Origin: Tahibacter caeni
GTDB lineage: Bacteria; Pseudomonadota; Gammaproteobacteria; Xanthomonadales; Rhodanobacteraceae
Direction of reading: 5' to 3'
NCBI RefSeq assembly: GCF_024609805.1
Contig: NZ_JANFVR010000005.1
Coordinates: forward strand, 1-47,297
Length of the DNA stretch: 47,297 nucleotides
Of this stretch, positions 14,956 to 23,958 are shown piece after piece (position 1 is the first letter of the stretch; each line of letters starts with the position of its first letter). The notes beneath the pieces are model-generated. The model saw only the letters and a program-made list of their open reading frames with translations. It did not search any database and was not told where the DNA came from. Made by a program: the position numbers and the translations under genes.

Positions 14956-16980
14956 CTACGGCTCGAAACCATTGGCGAAAATCGTGTCCGCCGTGCATAG
15001 ATCGAGGAACACGCAGTCGGCCCATTCCGGATAGTCGATGAATGGATTGCGGTTGTGCTGATAGCCGAACACGATCTCATTGCGCAGCCGCTCGCGGTCG
15101 GTCGGCGGGTCCATGTAGTGCCAGGTCAGAATGACGCTGAGCAGGCCCATATACGCCGTGCCGGAGGTATTGGTGCCGGTGGTCTGGATCAGGCTCAGAT
15201 TGTCTGTCAGTACCAAGTCGGGCTCCGGGCTGTTCGTGATCCCGTTGAGCCCGCCCTCGTACCGCACATCCATGTAGAGCAGCGCGCGCGCCAGATCGCC
15301 TTTGCGCGAACTCCAGACCTCCCAGATCACCCCGTCAGACCAGTTGGAATTCCCCGGATATAGACCGCTTCCTCCGCCTTCCCCGTTGGTCAGCACCGTC
15401 GTGTATTCCTGGCAGACCGACGAACAGGTGCCGAACGGCTTGGTGCCGCGCGTACCGTTGTAGTTGTTGTCGGTCAGATGGAGCATGTGGGTGTCGGTGT
15501 ACGGGTAGTTCGTCGCGCCGTCATCCGGGAAGCCGTAGGCCTTCGGCCAGATATGCTCGCGGTTGTAGGGGCGATTGCTCGTCACCTTCGCAAACGACAC
15601 GTTCTTGTAGGCGTCCACGATGCGGTACGGATCGTTCGGGTCTTCATCGGCCTGTTCGAGGATCGTCCAGGTGTCGGTGCCGCCCGAGGAATACGGATAG
15701 CGGGTGTGATCCTTGATGATCGTGTGCAGCGACGCGCGCAGTGCCGCTGCACTGCTCGGATCGACGTTCTGGTAGTAGTTGCCGATGGCCGGTCCGGTCC
15801 CAAAGCTCCAGCTGGCATCACTGCTCATCGCGTTCGGGCTGCCGTCCTGATCGAGGACCAGGGCCGCATGCACTGTTGCCGTGCATGTCTCGCTGCCGCC
15901 GAGCGCCGGCACCGGCTGCGCACTGAACTGCTGCGCGCCGCCAGTAATGGTCAGCGCATGGGCGCCGGTATTCGTGCAGTTCAATGTGAGCCAACCATTG
16001 GAAGCCGTGACCGCTTCCGAGAAGAACACGCGCAGCGGGCTCAAGGTGGGAACGCCAGTGGCGCCGGCGACGGGACGGCGATCCGCGACTATAGGCGCGA
16101 CATCGGTCGCCACGGTGAACGTGCTCGTAGCATTCGCCGCCATCGTGTCCGGCGTGCCGTCCAGATCACTGACCAGGCTGGCGGCAACGGTGGTGGTGCA
16201 GGTCTCTGCCGAGGTGAATAGCATCGTCGGCGTGTAGACGTAGTGCGCCGCGTTCGGATTGGAGGTCAGCGTCAGGCCGACATTGCCCGAGCTGGAGCAG
16301 ACGAGCGTGACCGCGCCAGGGCCGAGCGAAACCGCCTCGCTGAACTGGACGCTGACGAGCGCAGATTCCGCCACGTTCGTGGCGCCCTGCGCCGGCTGTA
16401 GGTCGATGACGGCAGGCGGGGCATCGACGCCGCCGATGAATGTCTGGCCCTGATTGCACTGACCGAACGACGCGGTGGCGGAGGACTGCCAGATGAAATC
16501 TTCGGCGACCGTTCCCGTGCCCGCCAGCCGCAAGGACTGGCCCGCTGGCGCGCTGCCGTTCTCCGACACGCCGATGTCGGTGCTGGTCAACCCTGCTGCC
16601 GGGCCGTTCGTCGCGGTGAACACGCCCTCGTAGCTGAGGAACTGAACGACCGTGCTGCCGTTGACGAGCGCCAGGCCATCAGGTGCACCGTTCTGCAGGC
16701 CGGTAGCATCGACCATGACCGTGCCGAACCCATCGCACTGGTTCGCCAGAAAACTACTCAGCGGCATCGTGCCGTAGGTCGTCCCGCCCGTCCCGTTGTA
16801 GAAGACGACGGACCAGCCATCGAGGTTGGTCAGCGCGGGGCCGGCGATTTCGACAGCCTCGCCAGTGTCCGGCCCACTATTGTCATAGTGGATTTCGTTG
16901 ACGAAGACGGGGGCGACAGCCACCACCGGGGAAGCGAACACGGAAAGCAGAACGGCTAACAGTGCGATGCGCGAATGCAT
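14956..16980 (-). CDS. secreted multidomain endonuclease I with lamin-tail-like and Ig-like domains
   Basis: This 674-residue exported nuclease has a signal peptide (1-22). A lamin-tail-like domain follows (about 24-185, VFVNEIHYDNSGPDTGEAVE). Next are two Ig-like SbsA-type repeats starting PPAVIDLQPAQGATNVAESA and PIVADRRPVAGATGVPTLSP. The endonuclease I domain spans about 400-655. It has the His-Me signature YNREHIWPKAYGF (472-484, His 476), DTHMLHLTDNNYNGTRGTKP and RKGDLARALLYMDVRY. It should degrade extracellular DNA or RNA with metal. The last residues are ADTIFANGFEP, matching the tail of another secreted enzyme here. The gene is monocistronic. Confidence 0.92.
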   Translation of the reverse strand: MHSRIALLAVLLSVFASPVVAVAPVFVNEIHYDNSGPDTGEAVEIAGPALTNLDGWSVVFYNGTGGTTYGTMPLSSFLANQCDGFGTVMVDATGLQNGAPDGLALVNGSTVVQFLSYEGVFTATNGPAAGLTSTDIGVSENGSAPAGQSLRLAGTGTVAEDFIWQSSATASFGQCNQGQTFIGGVDAPPAVIDLQPAQGATNVAESALVSVQFSEAVSLGPGAVTLVCSSSGNVGLTLTSNPNAAHYVYTPTMLFTSAETCTTTVAASLVSDLDGTPDTMAANATSTFTVATDVAPIVADRRPVAGATGVPTLSPLRVFFSEAVTASNGWLTLNCTNTGAHALTITGGAQQFSAQPVPALGGSETCTATVHAALVLDQDGSPNAMSSDASWSFGTGPAIGNYYQNVDPSSAAALRASLHTIIKDHTRYPYSSGGTDTWTILEQADEDPNDPYRIVDAYKNVSFAKVTSNRPYNREHIWPKAYGFPDDGATNYPYTDTHMLHLTDNNYNGTRGTKPFGTCSSVCQEYTTVLTNGEGGGSGLYPGNSNWSDGVIWEVWSSRKGDLARALLYMDVRYEGGLNGITNSPEPDLVLTDNLSLIQTTGTNTSGTAYMGLLSVILTWHYMDPPTDRERLRNEIVFGYQHNRNPFIDYPEWADCVFLDLCTADTIFANGFEP

Positions 16981-17116
16981 GAGAGTCGTCCGGCAGGGGA
17001 TGCCAGCGGACGACGTTAGGCTAGTGAGGTGACGGGATCAAGAATGCGTCAGACAGACGCCTTAACGAACGCTAGCGCTGACGGCAGCTCAGCCGCGCAC
17101 CGCGCAGCGAATCACT

Positions 17117-18295
17117 CTATTCGGGCTTGAAGAGCTCGTTCTTGATGTTCTTCTTAATGGCGTCGAGTTTTTCCGTCAGCGCCTTCTTTTCATCTTCGGA
17201 CAACCCCGGCTTCTGCAGTTCCTTGAGAATGTCATCAGCCTCGCTGCGGAACCGAAAATCGTTGTAAAGAGAGAGTGCTTCGATCAACGCCGTCGCATTG
17301 GTTTGACCATCGGTGCGGACGTTGTAGAAACGTTGCATCAACGCGGCGCTGGCAGCTGTGCTCTTGAATTCTTCAAGTCTCTTGTCTTCGCGCCCGTCGA
17401 GTGCGATGACGGCGTAAGGGATCTTTCCCTGGTAGGCTGTTCCCTCGGCGTTTCTGAGGATACCGTCCTTGCCGATGGAATAGTTTTTTAATGTGGACTC
17501 GTCGAGTTCGGAGCGGGTGAGAACCGCAAAGCCGGCAACGGCTGTCCTCTCGCCACCAACATCAAACGAGATCACTTCCGTTCCCTGGAACTCGGCTTTG
17601 TTGTCGTACAGGCCATTTGCAACCTGCCCGCCAAGCTTGAACAGGGAACCCGCGGCCAGCAGATACGGCGATGCCATCGCAAAAATGGGCAGCCCGGCAG
17701 CATCGCGAAAGATGCCTCCGACAGAATTGAATAGTTCCTCATTGATATTGTCGATCGCCAGTTCCACGGTAAGCGTCAGCGAACGGTCGACGAGCGCTGG
17801 CGAGTAGAACATGACCCGGGTTCCTTCCTCGGTCGCGGCAGGCCCTGATATTGGCATCAGTCGAGTCACTGACTTCTTCAACATATTGAGCGCTCGGGGT
17901 TGCGCGTCGAAGGTTTGCCAGCTTTTCACCGCGGACGTTACCAGCGCACCGCGCTCTTTTCCAAAGATGCCCGATTTGGGTGGAAGGTCGCCCGGATAGA
18001 CGGAGGCCAGCCAGATAGTCAGCGGCTTTCCCAGCCCGATTGGTGTGAACGCAACTGTCGGCGCTTCACCGGATGGGGCAAATTCGAACCCATGACTCTC
18101 TGCCGCAAAGGTCAATCCCCCACTCTTCACGCTGACCTTCTCGTTCGCGAACGACAGGATGGTTTCGCGATGCCTACGCACCTCTTGGGGTCGCAACAGG
18201 TTACCGCCGACAGAGTAGTAGAGTGCCATTTTCCCAACTCCCGAGTGATGCAACGGCTGCCGCACAAAGAACTTAAGTGTCGCCAGGGCGCTCAT
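17117..18295 (-). CDS. hypothetical protein
   Basis: This protein of about 392 residues opens MSALATLKFFVRQPLHHSGV if the ATG at 18295 is used. A TTG at 18343 with AGGAGG close by, or an internal ATG at 18229 (MALYYSVGGNLLRPQ), are alternatives. There is no signal peptide. The body has mixed alpha/beta character with a helical Lys/Glu-rich tail (about 345-392, DDILKELQKPGLSEDEKKAL). I recognise no family. It lies alone, on the strand opposite the tRNA-Leu gene to its right. The start is the least certain part of the call. Confidence 0.6.
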   Translation of the reverse strand: MSALATLKFFVRQPLHHSGVGKMALYYSVGGNLLRPQEVRRHRETILSFANEKVSVKSGGLTFAAESHGFEFAPSGEAPTVAFTPIGLGKPLTIWLASVYPGDLPPKSGIFGKERGALVTSAVKSWQTFDAQPRALNMLKKSVTRLMPISGPAATEEGTRVMFYSPALVDRSLTLTVELAIDNINEELFNSVGGIFRDAAGLPIFAMASPYLLAAGSLFKLGGQVANGLYDNKAEFQGTEVISFDVGGERTAVAGFAVLTRSELDESTLKNYSIGKDGILRNAEGTAYQGKIPYAVIALDGREDKRLEEFKSTAASAALMQRFYNVRTDGQTNATALIEALSLYNDFRFRSEADDILKELQKPGLSEDEKKALTEKLDAIKKNIKNELFKPE

Positions 18296-18595
18296 CCTCT
18301 CAGCCCCTCGACCCGCGGTGTAGCGCGGTACACGCTCCGGCAATACCTCCTACCCCGCCTATTGCGTCCCATGCCTGAGGCTCGGTGTACCCGCCGGCTT
18401 GGGAGGCCGCTCAATCGGCGGATAACCATCAGCCCGATGAGACACTGTCTTGACAGGCCAACAGGTGGGCCAGTAGCCTTCACAGTTGGTTGTTCTGCAG
18501 GTTGCCATCCGGACGGAATATTCAATAGTCTCGCGCAGTTGGCGAAAAGTGTTGTGAATCCAGCAAGATGCTGATAGTAGAAGCGCGCGTACCAT

Positions 18596-18929
18596 GCCCG
18601 AGTGGTGGAATTGGTAGACGCAGTGGACTCATAGCGAATTTGAGCCCTCCGGGGGAAACCCCAGAGGTGAAGCCCGTCAAACTCGGTGAAGGCCCTGGAC
18701 AATGTCCGAGCTAACGCCGAGCCAAGCCCTAGGCCGAAAGGCTCAGGGAAGGTGTAGAGAGCAGACGGCGGGCACCTACGGCAATGCAGTCAACCGACTG
18801 CGGCGCTACGGTGAAGGCGTGCTCCAGACCACGAACGCCCTGCCCCGTGCAGGTCGGCGGCGAAAGTCGAAGTGGGAAGAAAATCCACCGCCGCAAGGCT
18901 TGTCGGTTCGAGTCCGACCTCGGGCACCA
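18596..18929 (+). tRNA. tRNA-Leu(CAA) interrupted by a group I intron
   Basis: The exons are 18596-18630 and 18880-18929. The 5' part starts GCCCGAGTGGTGGAATTGG and the 3' part ends GACCTCGGGCACCA, with the CCA encoded. The acceptor stem pairs GCCCGAG with CTCGGGC. The anticodon stem pairs GTGGA with TCCAC around the spliced loop CTCAAAA, giving anticodon CAA. A long variable arm (CGCCGCAAGGC) fits a class II leucine tRNA. The spliced length is 85 nt. A weak promoter (TTGTGA 18552, GATAGT 18573, 15-bp spacing) is possible upstream. Confidence 0.93.
18631..18879 (+). ncRNA. group I (IC3-like) self-splicing intron in the tRNA anticodon loop
   Basis: This 249-nt intron matches the Azoarcus tRNA-Ile intron closely in the core: AACGCCGAGCCAAG, GAAGGTGTAGAGA and GGTGAAGGC. 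P7 is GAGCA (18759-18763) with TGCTC (18820-18824); Azoarcus has GACUA and UAGUC, so both sides changed together, a compensatory pair. P2 has a GAAA tetraloop (GGGGGAAACCCC). The terminal G is 18879. The 5' splice site after C34 pairs with GAG of the guide sequence, giving C-G rather than the usual U-G. There is no homing endonuclease ORF. The boundaries are fixed by the requirement for a 7-nt anticodon loop. Confidence 0.92.
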
Positions 18930-18939
18930 TCTCTCTGAA

Positions 18940-18967
18940 AGCCGCTCCCGCAAGGGGCGGCTTTTTT
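18940..18967 (+). terminator. intrinsic terminator of the tRNA-Leu gene
   Basis: AGCCGCTCCC, loop GCAA, then GGGGCGGCT form a strong GC-rich stem-loop, followed by TTTTTT. It begins 11 bases after the encoded CCA of tRNA-Leu and points the same way. Confidence 0.9.
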
Positions 18968-19097
18968 AATGGCCGACCTTCAGTCCGATACAGCAACTGG
19001 TAACGCCAGCACAATGCCGTTCTGCAGCAACACTAGACGGACGACACGAAACGCGCTGACATATACACATAGTTCGTATTTGTAAACCGAGCGCGCA

Positions 19098-20468
19098 ATG
19101 GACATTGCCTTTCCTGAAGATTTCTTTACCCCACCGACAGTTAGACCGGACGAGTGGCCTGACGATCCGGATTTGCGACGTGCGGTCGAGTGGTTTAGAT
19201 CATTGATGCCACGTCAGCAGTGGGTAAAGCGTCGCGAGAACGCCGCGCGACGTCTATATCAGACTACTTTGGGAAGAAACATCACTGATCCGAAAGGGAC
19301 TCGCGTTTTTGATCCCAACGACACTTTTGGTTGGCACCTTTTCCTAGCCGAGTCTCACCTTGACCACATCTGGAATTTCGAACCAATTTACGGATCGCGA
19401 GTTGTTCCTGTCTTCAGATCGATAGGTAGAAACATCGAGCGCCTCCTGGATATTGAAGGCTCGAAGAAGCGCGTGCGGAAAATGATTGCGTCCAACGCAT
19501 CGCAGCCGAACGGAACAATGTTTGAACTCCTCGTCGCTGCCGCCTACAGCCGAATTGGCGCACAGGTGAAATTCGTCGACGAAAGCAAAACATCGAAAAG
19601 CCATGATCTCGATATTCTTCTGAAGGGAGTTTCGTGGGCGGTCGAATGCAAGCGCATGGAAGTTGGTGACTACACCGAACAAGAGCGGCTAAAAATCGGA
19701 TCACTCTGGAGTAATTGCACTGCGTTCCTAGAAGGAGTCGGAGCTAACGCACTATGCAATGTCCAGTTCTTTGTCGAGCTATCCGCTGTTCCAAGCCCAT
19801 ATCTCAAGGAGAAAGTCGACGCCTGGATAGAATCAGGAAGAACCTCTCTTGAGTGGGCCGACGATATTAGCCACGGAACGATCTCGATTCTTGATATTTC
19901 CCCACTTCAATACGTGCTTAGAACGGATCTCGTGTTGCAGGGAAGTACCCGCATCCTCCAGTTACTAACGGGAGAGTACGTTCGCAATGGGAACTATCGG
20001 ACTTCGCTCCGCACCAAGCTCTGGTCAAAAAACCCGCGTTACATTGAAGAATGCAGCCAGGCTATCGTCCTACATTGGCAAAGCCTTTCCGACACGGCCA
20101 TCTCCGGCAAAGCGCGTGACATCCGTAAGAAGATCGTGGAAGCGAACGAACAACTTCCACCAGACAGGCCTGGCGTAATCCATGTCGGATTTGAGGCAGT
20201 AGACGGCAACTTGATCGAACAAGAGAGGCACAAGAAGATCCTCGCTAACGCTCGTGAGTTTGTTCAGACGAACAAGCAGCTAGAGTATGTGTATGCTCAC
20301 TGCTTCGCCCCTGAGTGCCCACCAACTAGCGGGATCGCTTTCGACGAAACCACGATCTGGTGTGCAATACGAAACGTACACCCTCGACCGATGGATGATG
20401 TTTTTCTTGTAGCTCCTGACGATGTGGCGCAGCGACCCGGCGGTCATTGGCAAGCACCCGTCGAATAA
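19098..20468 (+). CDS. putative PD-(D/E)xK nuclease-domain protein
   Basis: This 456-residue cytosolic protein has a restriction-endonuclease-like core at about 138-190. It has a helix with NGTMFELLVAAAYSRIG (Glu 143), then SKSHDLDILLKGVSWAVECK, giving Asp 172, Glu 183 and Lys 185 in the order D-x10-E-x-K. N- and C-terminal parts (1-130, 200-456) are unfamiliar. Such proteins cleave or bind DNA, often in defence. The start codon has only a weak Shine-Dalgarno site. It is convergent with the 1067-residue gene; the gap is about 50 bases. The motif is solid by eye, but no restriction-modification partner is visible. Confidence 0.75.
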   Translation: MDIAFPEDFFTPPTVRPDEWPDDPDLRRAVEWFRSLMPRQQWVKRRENAARRLYQTTLGRNITDPKGTRVFDPNDTFGWHLFLAESHLDHIWNFEPIYGSRVVPVFRSIGRNIERLLDIEGSKKRVRKMIASNASQPNGTMFELLVAAAYSRIGAQVKFVDESKTSKSHDLDILLKGVSWAVECKRMEVGDYTEQERLKIGSLWSNCTAFLEGVGANALCNVQFFVELSAVPSPYLKEKVDAWIESGRTSLEWADDISHGTISILDISPLQYVLRTDLVLQGSTRILQLLTGEYVRNGNYRTSLRTKLWSKNPRYIEECSQAIVLHWQSLSDTAISGKARDIRKKIVEANEQLPPDRPGVIHVGFEAVDGNLIEQERHKKILANAREFVQTNKQLEYVYAHCFAPECPPTSGIAFDETTIWCAIRNVHPRPMDDVFLVAPDDVAQRPGGHWQAPVE

Positions 20469-20520
20469 TGAGCGCTAACGCACGCGACGTAGTCCTACAA
20501 ATGCTTATCAGCGCGCAGTA

Positions 20521-23500
20521 TTACGCTTGGCCGGGCTCAAGCCCTGCGACCTTCAGAAACATGTTCTCTAGATCGTACGGGCCTACATCAGCAGCTATCT
20601 TTGCATGCAACGACCGCTTTAGCAGATACACATCCTTAAGGAGTATCGGCGACTGTCCCGGCATCAACACGGCGGGCATCAGCAGGTAGGCTCCAACTCT
20701 CCTGTAGTGGTCCAGAAACCGAGTGAGGTTGACGTCGTCGGAAGGTTCCATAGTGAGGGAGCGCGACGCAAGCATGGTAAATCGTGAATCTACCTGACCC
20801 TTCTGAATGCTTGAGGTCACGATCACACCGTAGTGCGTCGGATGCTCGACAGAGAACTGGCGAACAACCCCGATGTAGATTTCCTCCTCCTTGTCCGCAT
20901 CCCCAAATCGTTCGCGCCATCGCTCAAATATTTTTTTCGCCGCCTCGCGATTCTTGAACATAAGCGCCATGAACGGTGGCGCCTCGGGTGCGAACATGCC
21001 GTATGCAGTTCCCGTCCAACCTGCACGGTCCCAAAGGTGGATGTCGATAACCGATCGAACCTTCACGTCACGGTGATCAGTCATCTTTAAGACTTCCGGC
21101 CTCTCATCAACGAATTCGCCGGTTTCCTGCGAATGCGCCTTAGCTAGGGGTGGCTCGCGCTTAACTTTGGGCCTGTCGAGTTTGGCCTCAAACCTCTTGG
21201 GTTCATACCTGTCCCACGAGGACAAACGCGAGACGCCACGGAAGATGCGCTGGCGACTGGAACAAACGGAGCCAATCATCGCAACGCGATCGATTGCTGC
21301 ATCTGTCTTGAAGAGGCGAGCGATTGCTTCTTCCAGGTTTTCTTTTGTGCGGCACGTAGCTGAAAAGATCGTAGCCGCGACTTCTAGCAACATATTGAGG
21401 AAATCAGCATGTACCGATGGTGATCCTGGAAACAAACCACGGGGCCAACGAACCGTCGCCCTCATCTGATCTATGTCGATTACCACCGCGAAGCGCGCAA
21501 TGTCTTCTTCGACAACGGCAACATCGAACTGCTCCGAATGGGCGGCAACCTCCAACTCGAACGCCGTTGCGAAGAAGGCCTCGACCGTCGCGACAATCGC
21601 CTCGGAAACGGTTACGCAAATATCTGTAGGTTTGTGCGCCACACGAACCTGCACGCCAAGAACAGAGGTGGCAAACACCTGCTCGTTCTGCCCGTTGAAT
21701 ATTGCAGGTCTCCAGGAGGCATCGCCAGCGGGCTGTCCAGCTAGTCGGTTGAAAAAGCTCGCAACGTCCGAAGCTGATTCGCTCTCAGGAATCCATCCCT
21801 CGCCTCTCAGAAATTTCTCGTACCCGAGCATATAGAGAAGCGTGAACTTGCTGTGGTTCATACCCAGACCGCTCAAGATGTCGGGGATCGTCTCAAGCTG
21901 CTGCACTTCATCCCGAGAAAGATTCGCCAACTGGCAAGCCAGCACCAGGTCGAAATCCTGCAACTGCTTGTCGGCGCGCTTGGACGACTCATCATCGTAG
22001 GGCAACGCGCTCAAGGATCCACGCGCGATTTGAATGATTTCCAGTATTTCGGGAAAGTGCTTGAGCTCGACCGCCATCCATGCAGCATTCATCAGTGTCG
22101 GAAAAGCAGTTGCCGGGAGTGACCCATCCTCGTCCGCTTCGATAAACAAGATCGCGGCAGCTGACGTGCAGCTCGCGCGCGCGGCCCAAAGCAACCCGGC
22201 ACTTCGATATGCCACTCCGAGGAGGCACAGCGCATCAACCAAGTCCTCGGCGTGCTCTTTTTTTGAGAGCATTCGGACGGCTTTGCCGAGAACCCTGATC
22301 ATCTCCATGTTCTCGTCGAAGTCGAGCTGGTTGGCCCGTTTGAGTAGTACCAACGCCCCCAGACTCTCGCCAGTGCGCCTAGCTACGAAGTCAGAAACCT
22401 GATCCACGAGGTCCCGGTAGCTGCGGTCCTTACCAGCCACCTTGCCAAACACCTCGATCAACCTGACTAGACGACTAGCGTCAAACTCTCCTAGGCCGTC
22501 GGCCTTGGCGACGATCTTCCTGAACTGGGGCCACAATATGGCAAGCTGACCTGGTTCACGGGCCATTACTGCTTCATTGACGCTGATGGTAAGCAGGGAG
22601 ACTTTGGCCTCCAACGCGTTGTTCGGTCGCTCGCTGTCACTCGCAAGTTCGGTCAATCTTGACAACAACCGTGCGACCCGCTGCTTCAGTCCCACCTGCT
22701 CTGGCGTGAGGTGGCCATGGATGACAGCGTTGAAAAGTAGCTGCAGTAGGTTGCAGAGCATTTCGAGCTCAGCCGCATGCTCGCTTGTGGCGACTAGCGC
22801 TTCGAAGTTGTCGTAGCCGTTGACGATCGCGTTAATGTCATCGAACCACCAGAAAGCCGTCCATAGAGTCTCGTAGCGCGCAGTAAGTTGCTGCCGGCGT
22901 GTCCCTCCGTCGTCCGCCAAGCGAACAGCCCGAAGCAGTCTTCCGTCTACGTCGGGTCTCGGCAATTCCAATTCTCGCGCCAGCTTGGCGGCAACGAGCG
23001 CTTCGGCAGCTCGCTGCATCTTCATCCCAGTGAACGCCTCAGGATCCGTCAGTTCCTGTTCTATTTCGGCCAACTGCCGTTTGCGCGAATAATCTGATGG
23101 GCCAAGATCAAGATCGCTCGCTTCATCACCGATGCCCAGATAGTAGTACGCAAGGTCGCGCCGGCTATTTTCTATGACTTCTTTGATGATCCACGTTCGG
23201 TCATGAATCGTAACTTGAACGCCGTACTTACTAGAAAGCTCTTCTTCTATTCGCGCTCGATCCTTTGCGCGCGCAGGCCTCGACGTTACAAAGAAGACTT
23301 TCTTATAGCCACGATTCGTGGCCATGATGCCGGCCACGTCCGAGCGCGCTTTGTCTGCCCACACCTTCTTTGCACTGAAGGCGAAAGCCCATCGCTCACT
23401 GCCGCTGTTGGCGAGACCAACATAGGCGAGCTTACTGATCTCATCGGATACAGGGGATGTCTCGGTGTCAGCCTTGCTATCCCCGCCACCTTCCGGCCCC

Positions 23501-23724
23501 GTCGCGGGCCTTAGGTTTGGGCAGATGGTCCGCTCGCAAAGCTTTCGACAGAACAGTTCGAAATCATGCGTCTGGTTTCGGTCGGTAATAGTGTCCAGAT
23601 GATGAGACAGAACCTCAGCTTTGAGCTGATGTTTAATGCGCTGAGCAGAGTCGGAATATAGTTCAGGCCGGATTTGGCGCATGAACTCTGATGGCGAGAC
23701 CATATTTTCTGGCTTCTTCTGCAT
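20521..23724 (-). CDS. large putative defence protein with nuclease-like N-terminus
   Basis: This 1067-residue cytosolic protein has an N-terminal domain (about 45-190) with DFELFCRKLCERTICPNLRP, TGPEGGGDSKADTE and WAFAFSAKK, followed by FFVTSRPARAKDRARIEEEL and VTIHDRTWIIKEV. I know this string pattern from PD-(D/E)xK-like domains at the N-terminus of large orphan proteins; Glu 56, Asp 82/86 and Lys 119 are candidate active residues. The middle (about 200-640) is a helical repeat solenoid, TPR-like in character. The C-terminal part is unassigned. That architecture (effector nuclease plus sensor-like repeats) is common in antiphage systems. No ATPase motif is seen. Function is inferred. Confidence 0.72.
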   Translation of the reverse strand: MQKKPENMVSPSEFMRQIRPELYSDSAQRIKHQLKAEVLSHHLDTITDRNQTHDFELFCRKLCERTICPNLRPATGPEGGGDSKADTETSPVSDEISKLAYVGLANSGSERWAFAFSAKKVWADKARSDVAGIMATNRGYKKVFFVTSRPARAKDRARIEEELSSKYGVQVTIHDRTWIIKEVIENSRRDLAYYYLGIGDEASDLDLGPSDYSRKRQLAEIEQELTDPEAFTGMKMQRAAEALVAAKLARELELPRPDVDGRLLRAVRLADDGGTRRQQLTARYETLWTAFWWFDDINAIVNGYDNFEALVATSEHAAELEMLCNLLQLLFNAVIHGHLTPEQVGLKQRVARLLSRLTELASDSERPNNALEAKVSLLTISVNEAVMAREPGQLAILWPQFRKIVAKADGLGEFDASRLVRLIEVFGKVAGKDRSYRDLVDQVSDFVARRTGESLGALVLLKRANQLDFDENMEMIRVLGKAVRMLSKKEHAEDLVDALCLLGVAYRSAGLLWAARASCTSAAAILFIEADEDGSLPATAFPTLMNAAWMAVELKHFPEILEIIQIARGSLSALPYDDESSKRADKQLQDFDLVLACQLANLSRDEVQQLETIPDILSGLGMNHSKFTLLYMLGYEKFLRGEGWIPESESASDVASFFNRLAGQPAGDASWRPAIFNGQNEQVFATSVLGVQVRVAHKPTDICVTVSEAIVATVEAFFATAFELEVAAHSEQFDVAVVEEDIARFAVVIDIDQMRATVRWPRGLFPGSPSVHADFLNMLLEVAATIFSATCRTKENLEEAIARLFKTDAAIDRVAMIGSVCSSRQRIFRGVSRLSSWDRYEPKRFEAKLDRPKVKREPPLAKAHSQETGEFVDERPEVLKMTDHRDVKVRSVIDIHLWDRAGWTGTAYGMFAPEAPPFMALMFKNREAAKKIFERWRERFGDADKEEEIYIGVVRQFSVEHPTHYGVIVTSSIQKGQVDSRFTMLASRSLTMEPSDDVNLTRFLDHYRRVGAYLLMPAVLMPGQSPILLKDVYLLKRSLHAKIAADVGPYDLENMFLKVAGLEPGQA

Positions 23725-23958
23725 CCTGCTGTTCCTACGCGATGGGGATCGAGAGTCAAGCCGATAGGTAGTAGTCGCCTACGCAGCCTACTCAACAAGG
23801 AAGGTCTTTCTCCCACCTTCCGGGCAGTCCGAACGCCCCTGCCACAAACGCAGCCGTTTGACGCGCGCCGCGATCTGAGCAAGTAGACTACGCGCACACA
23901 TTCACGCTGCGATACTGGTTAAGGGGCAGGGTTTGCAGTGATACGTCACCAGTGGCCT

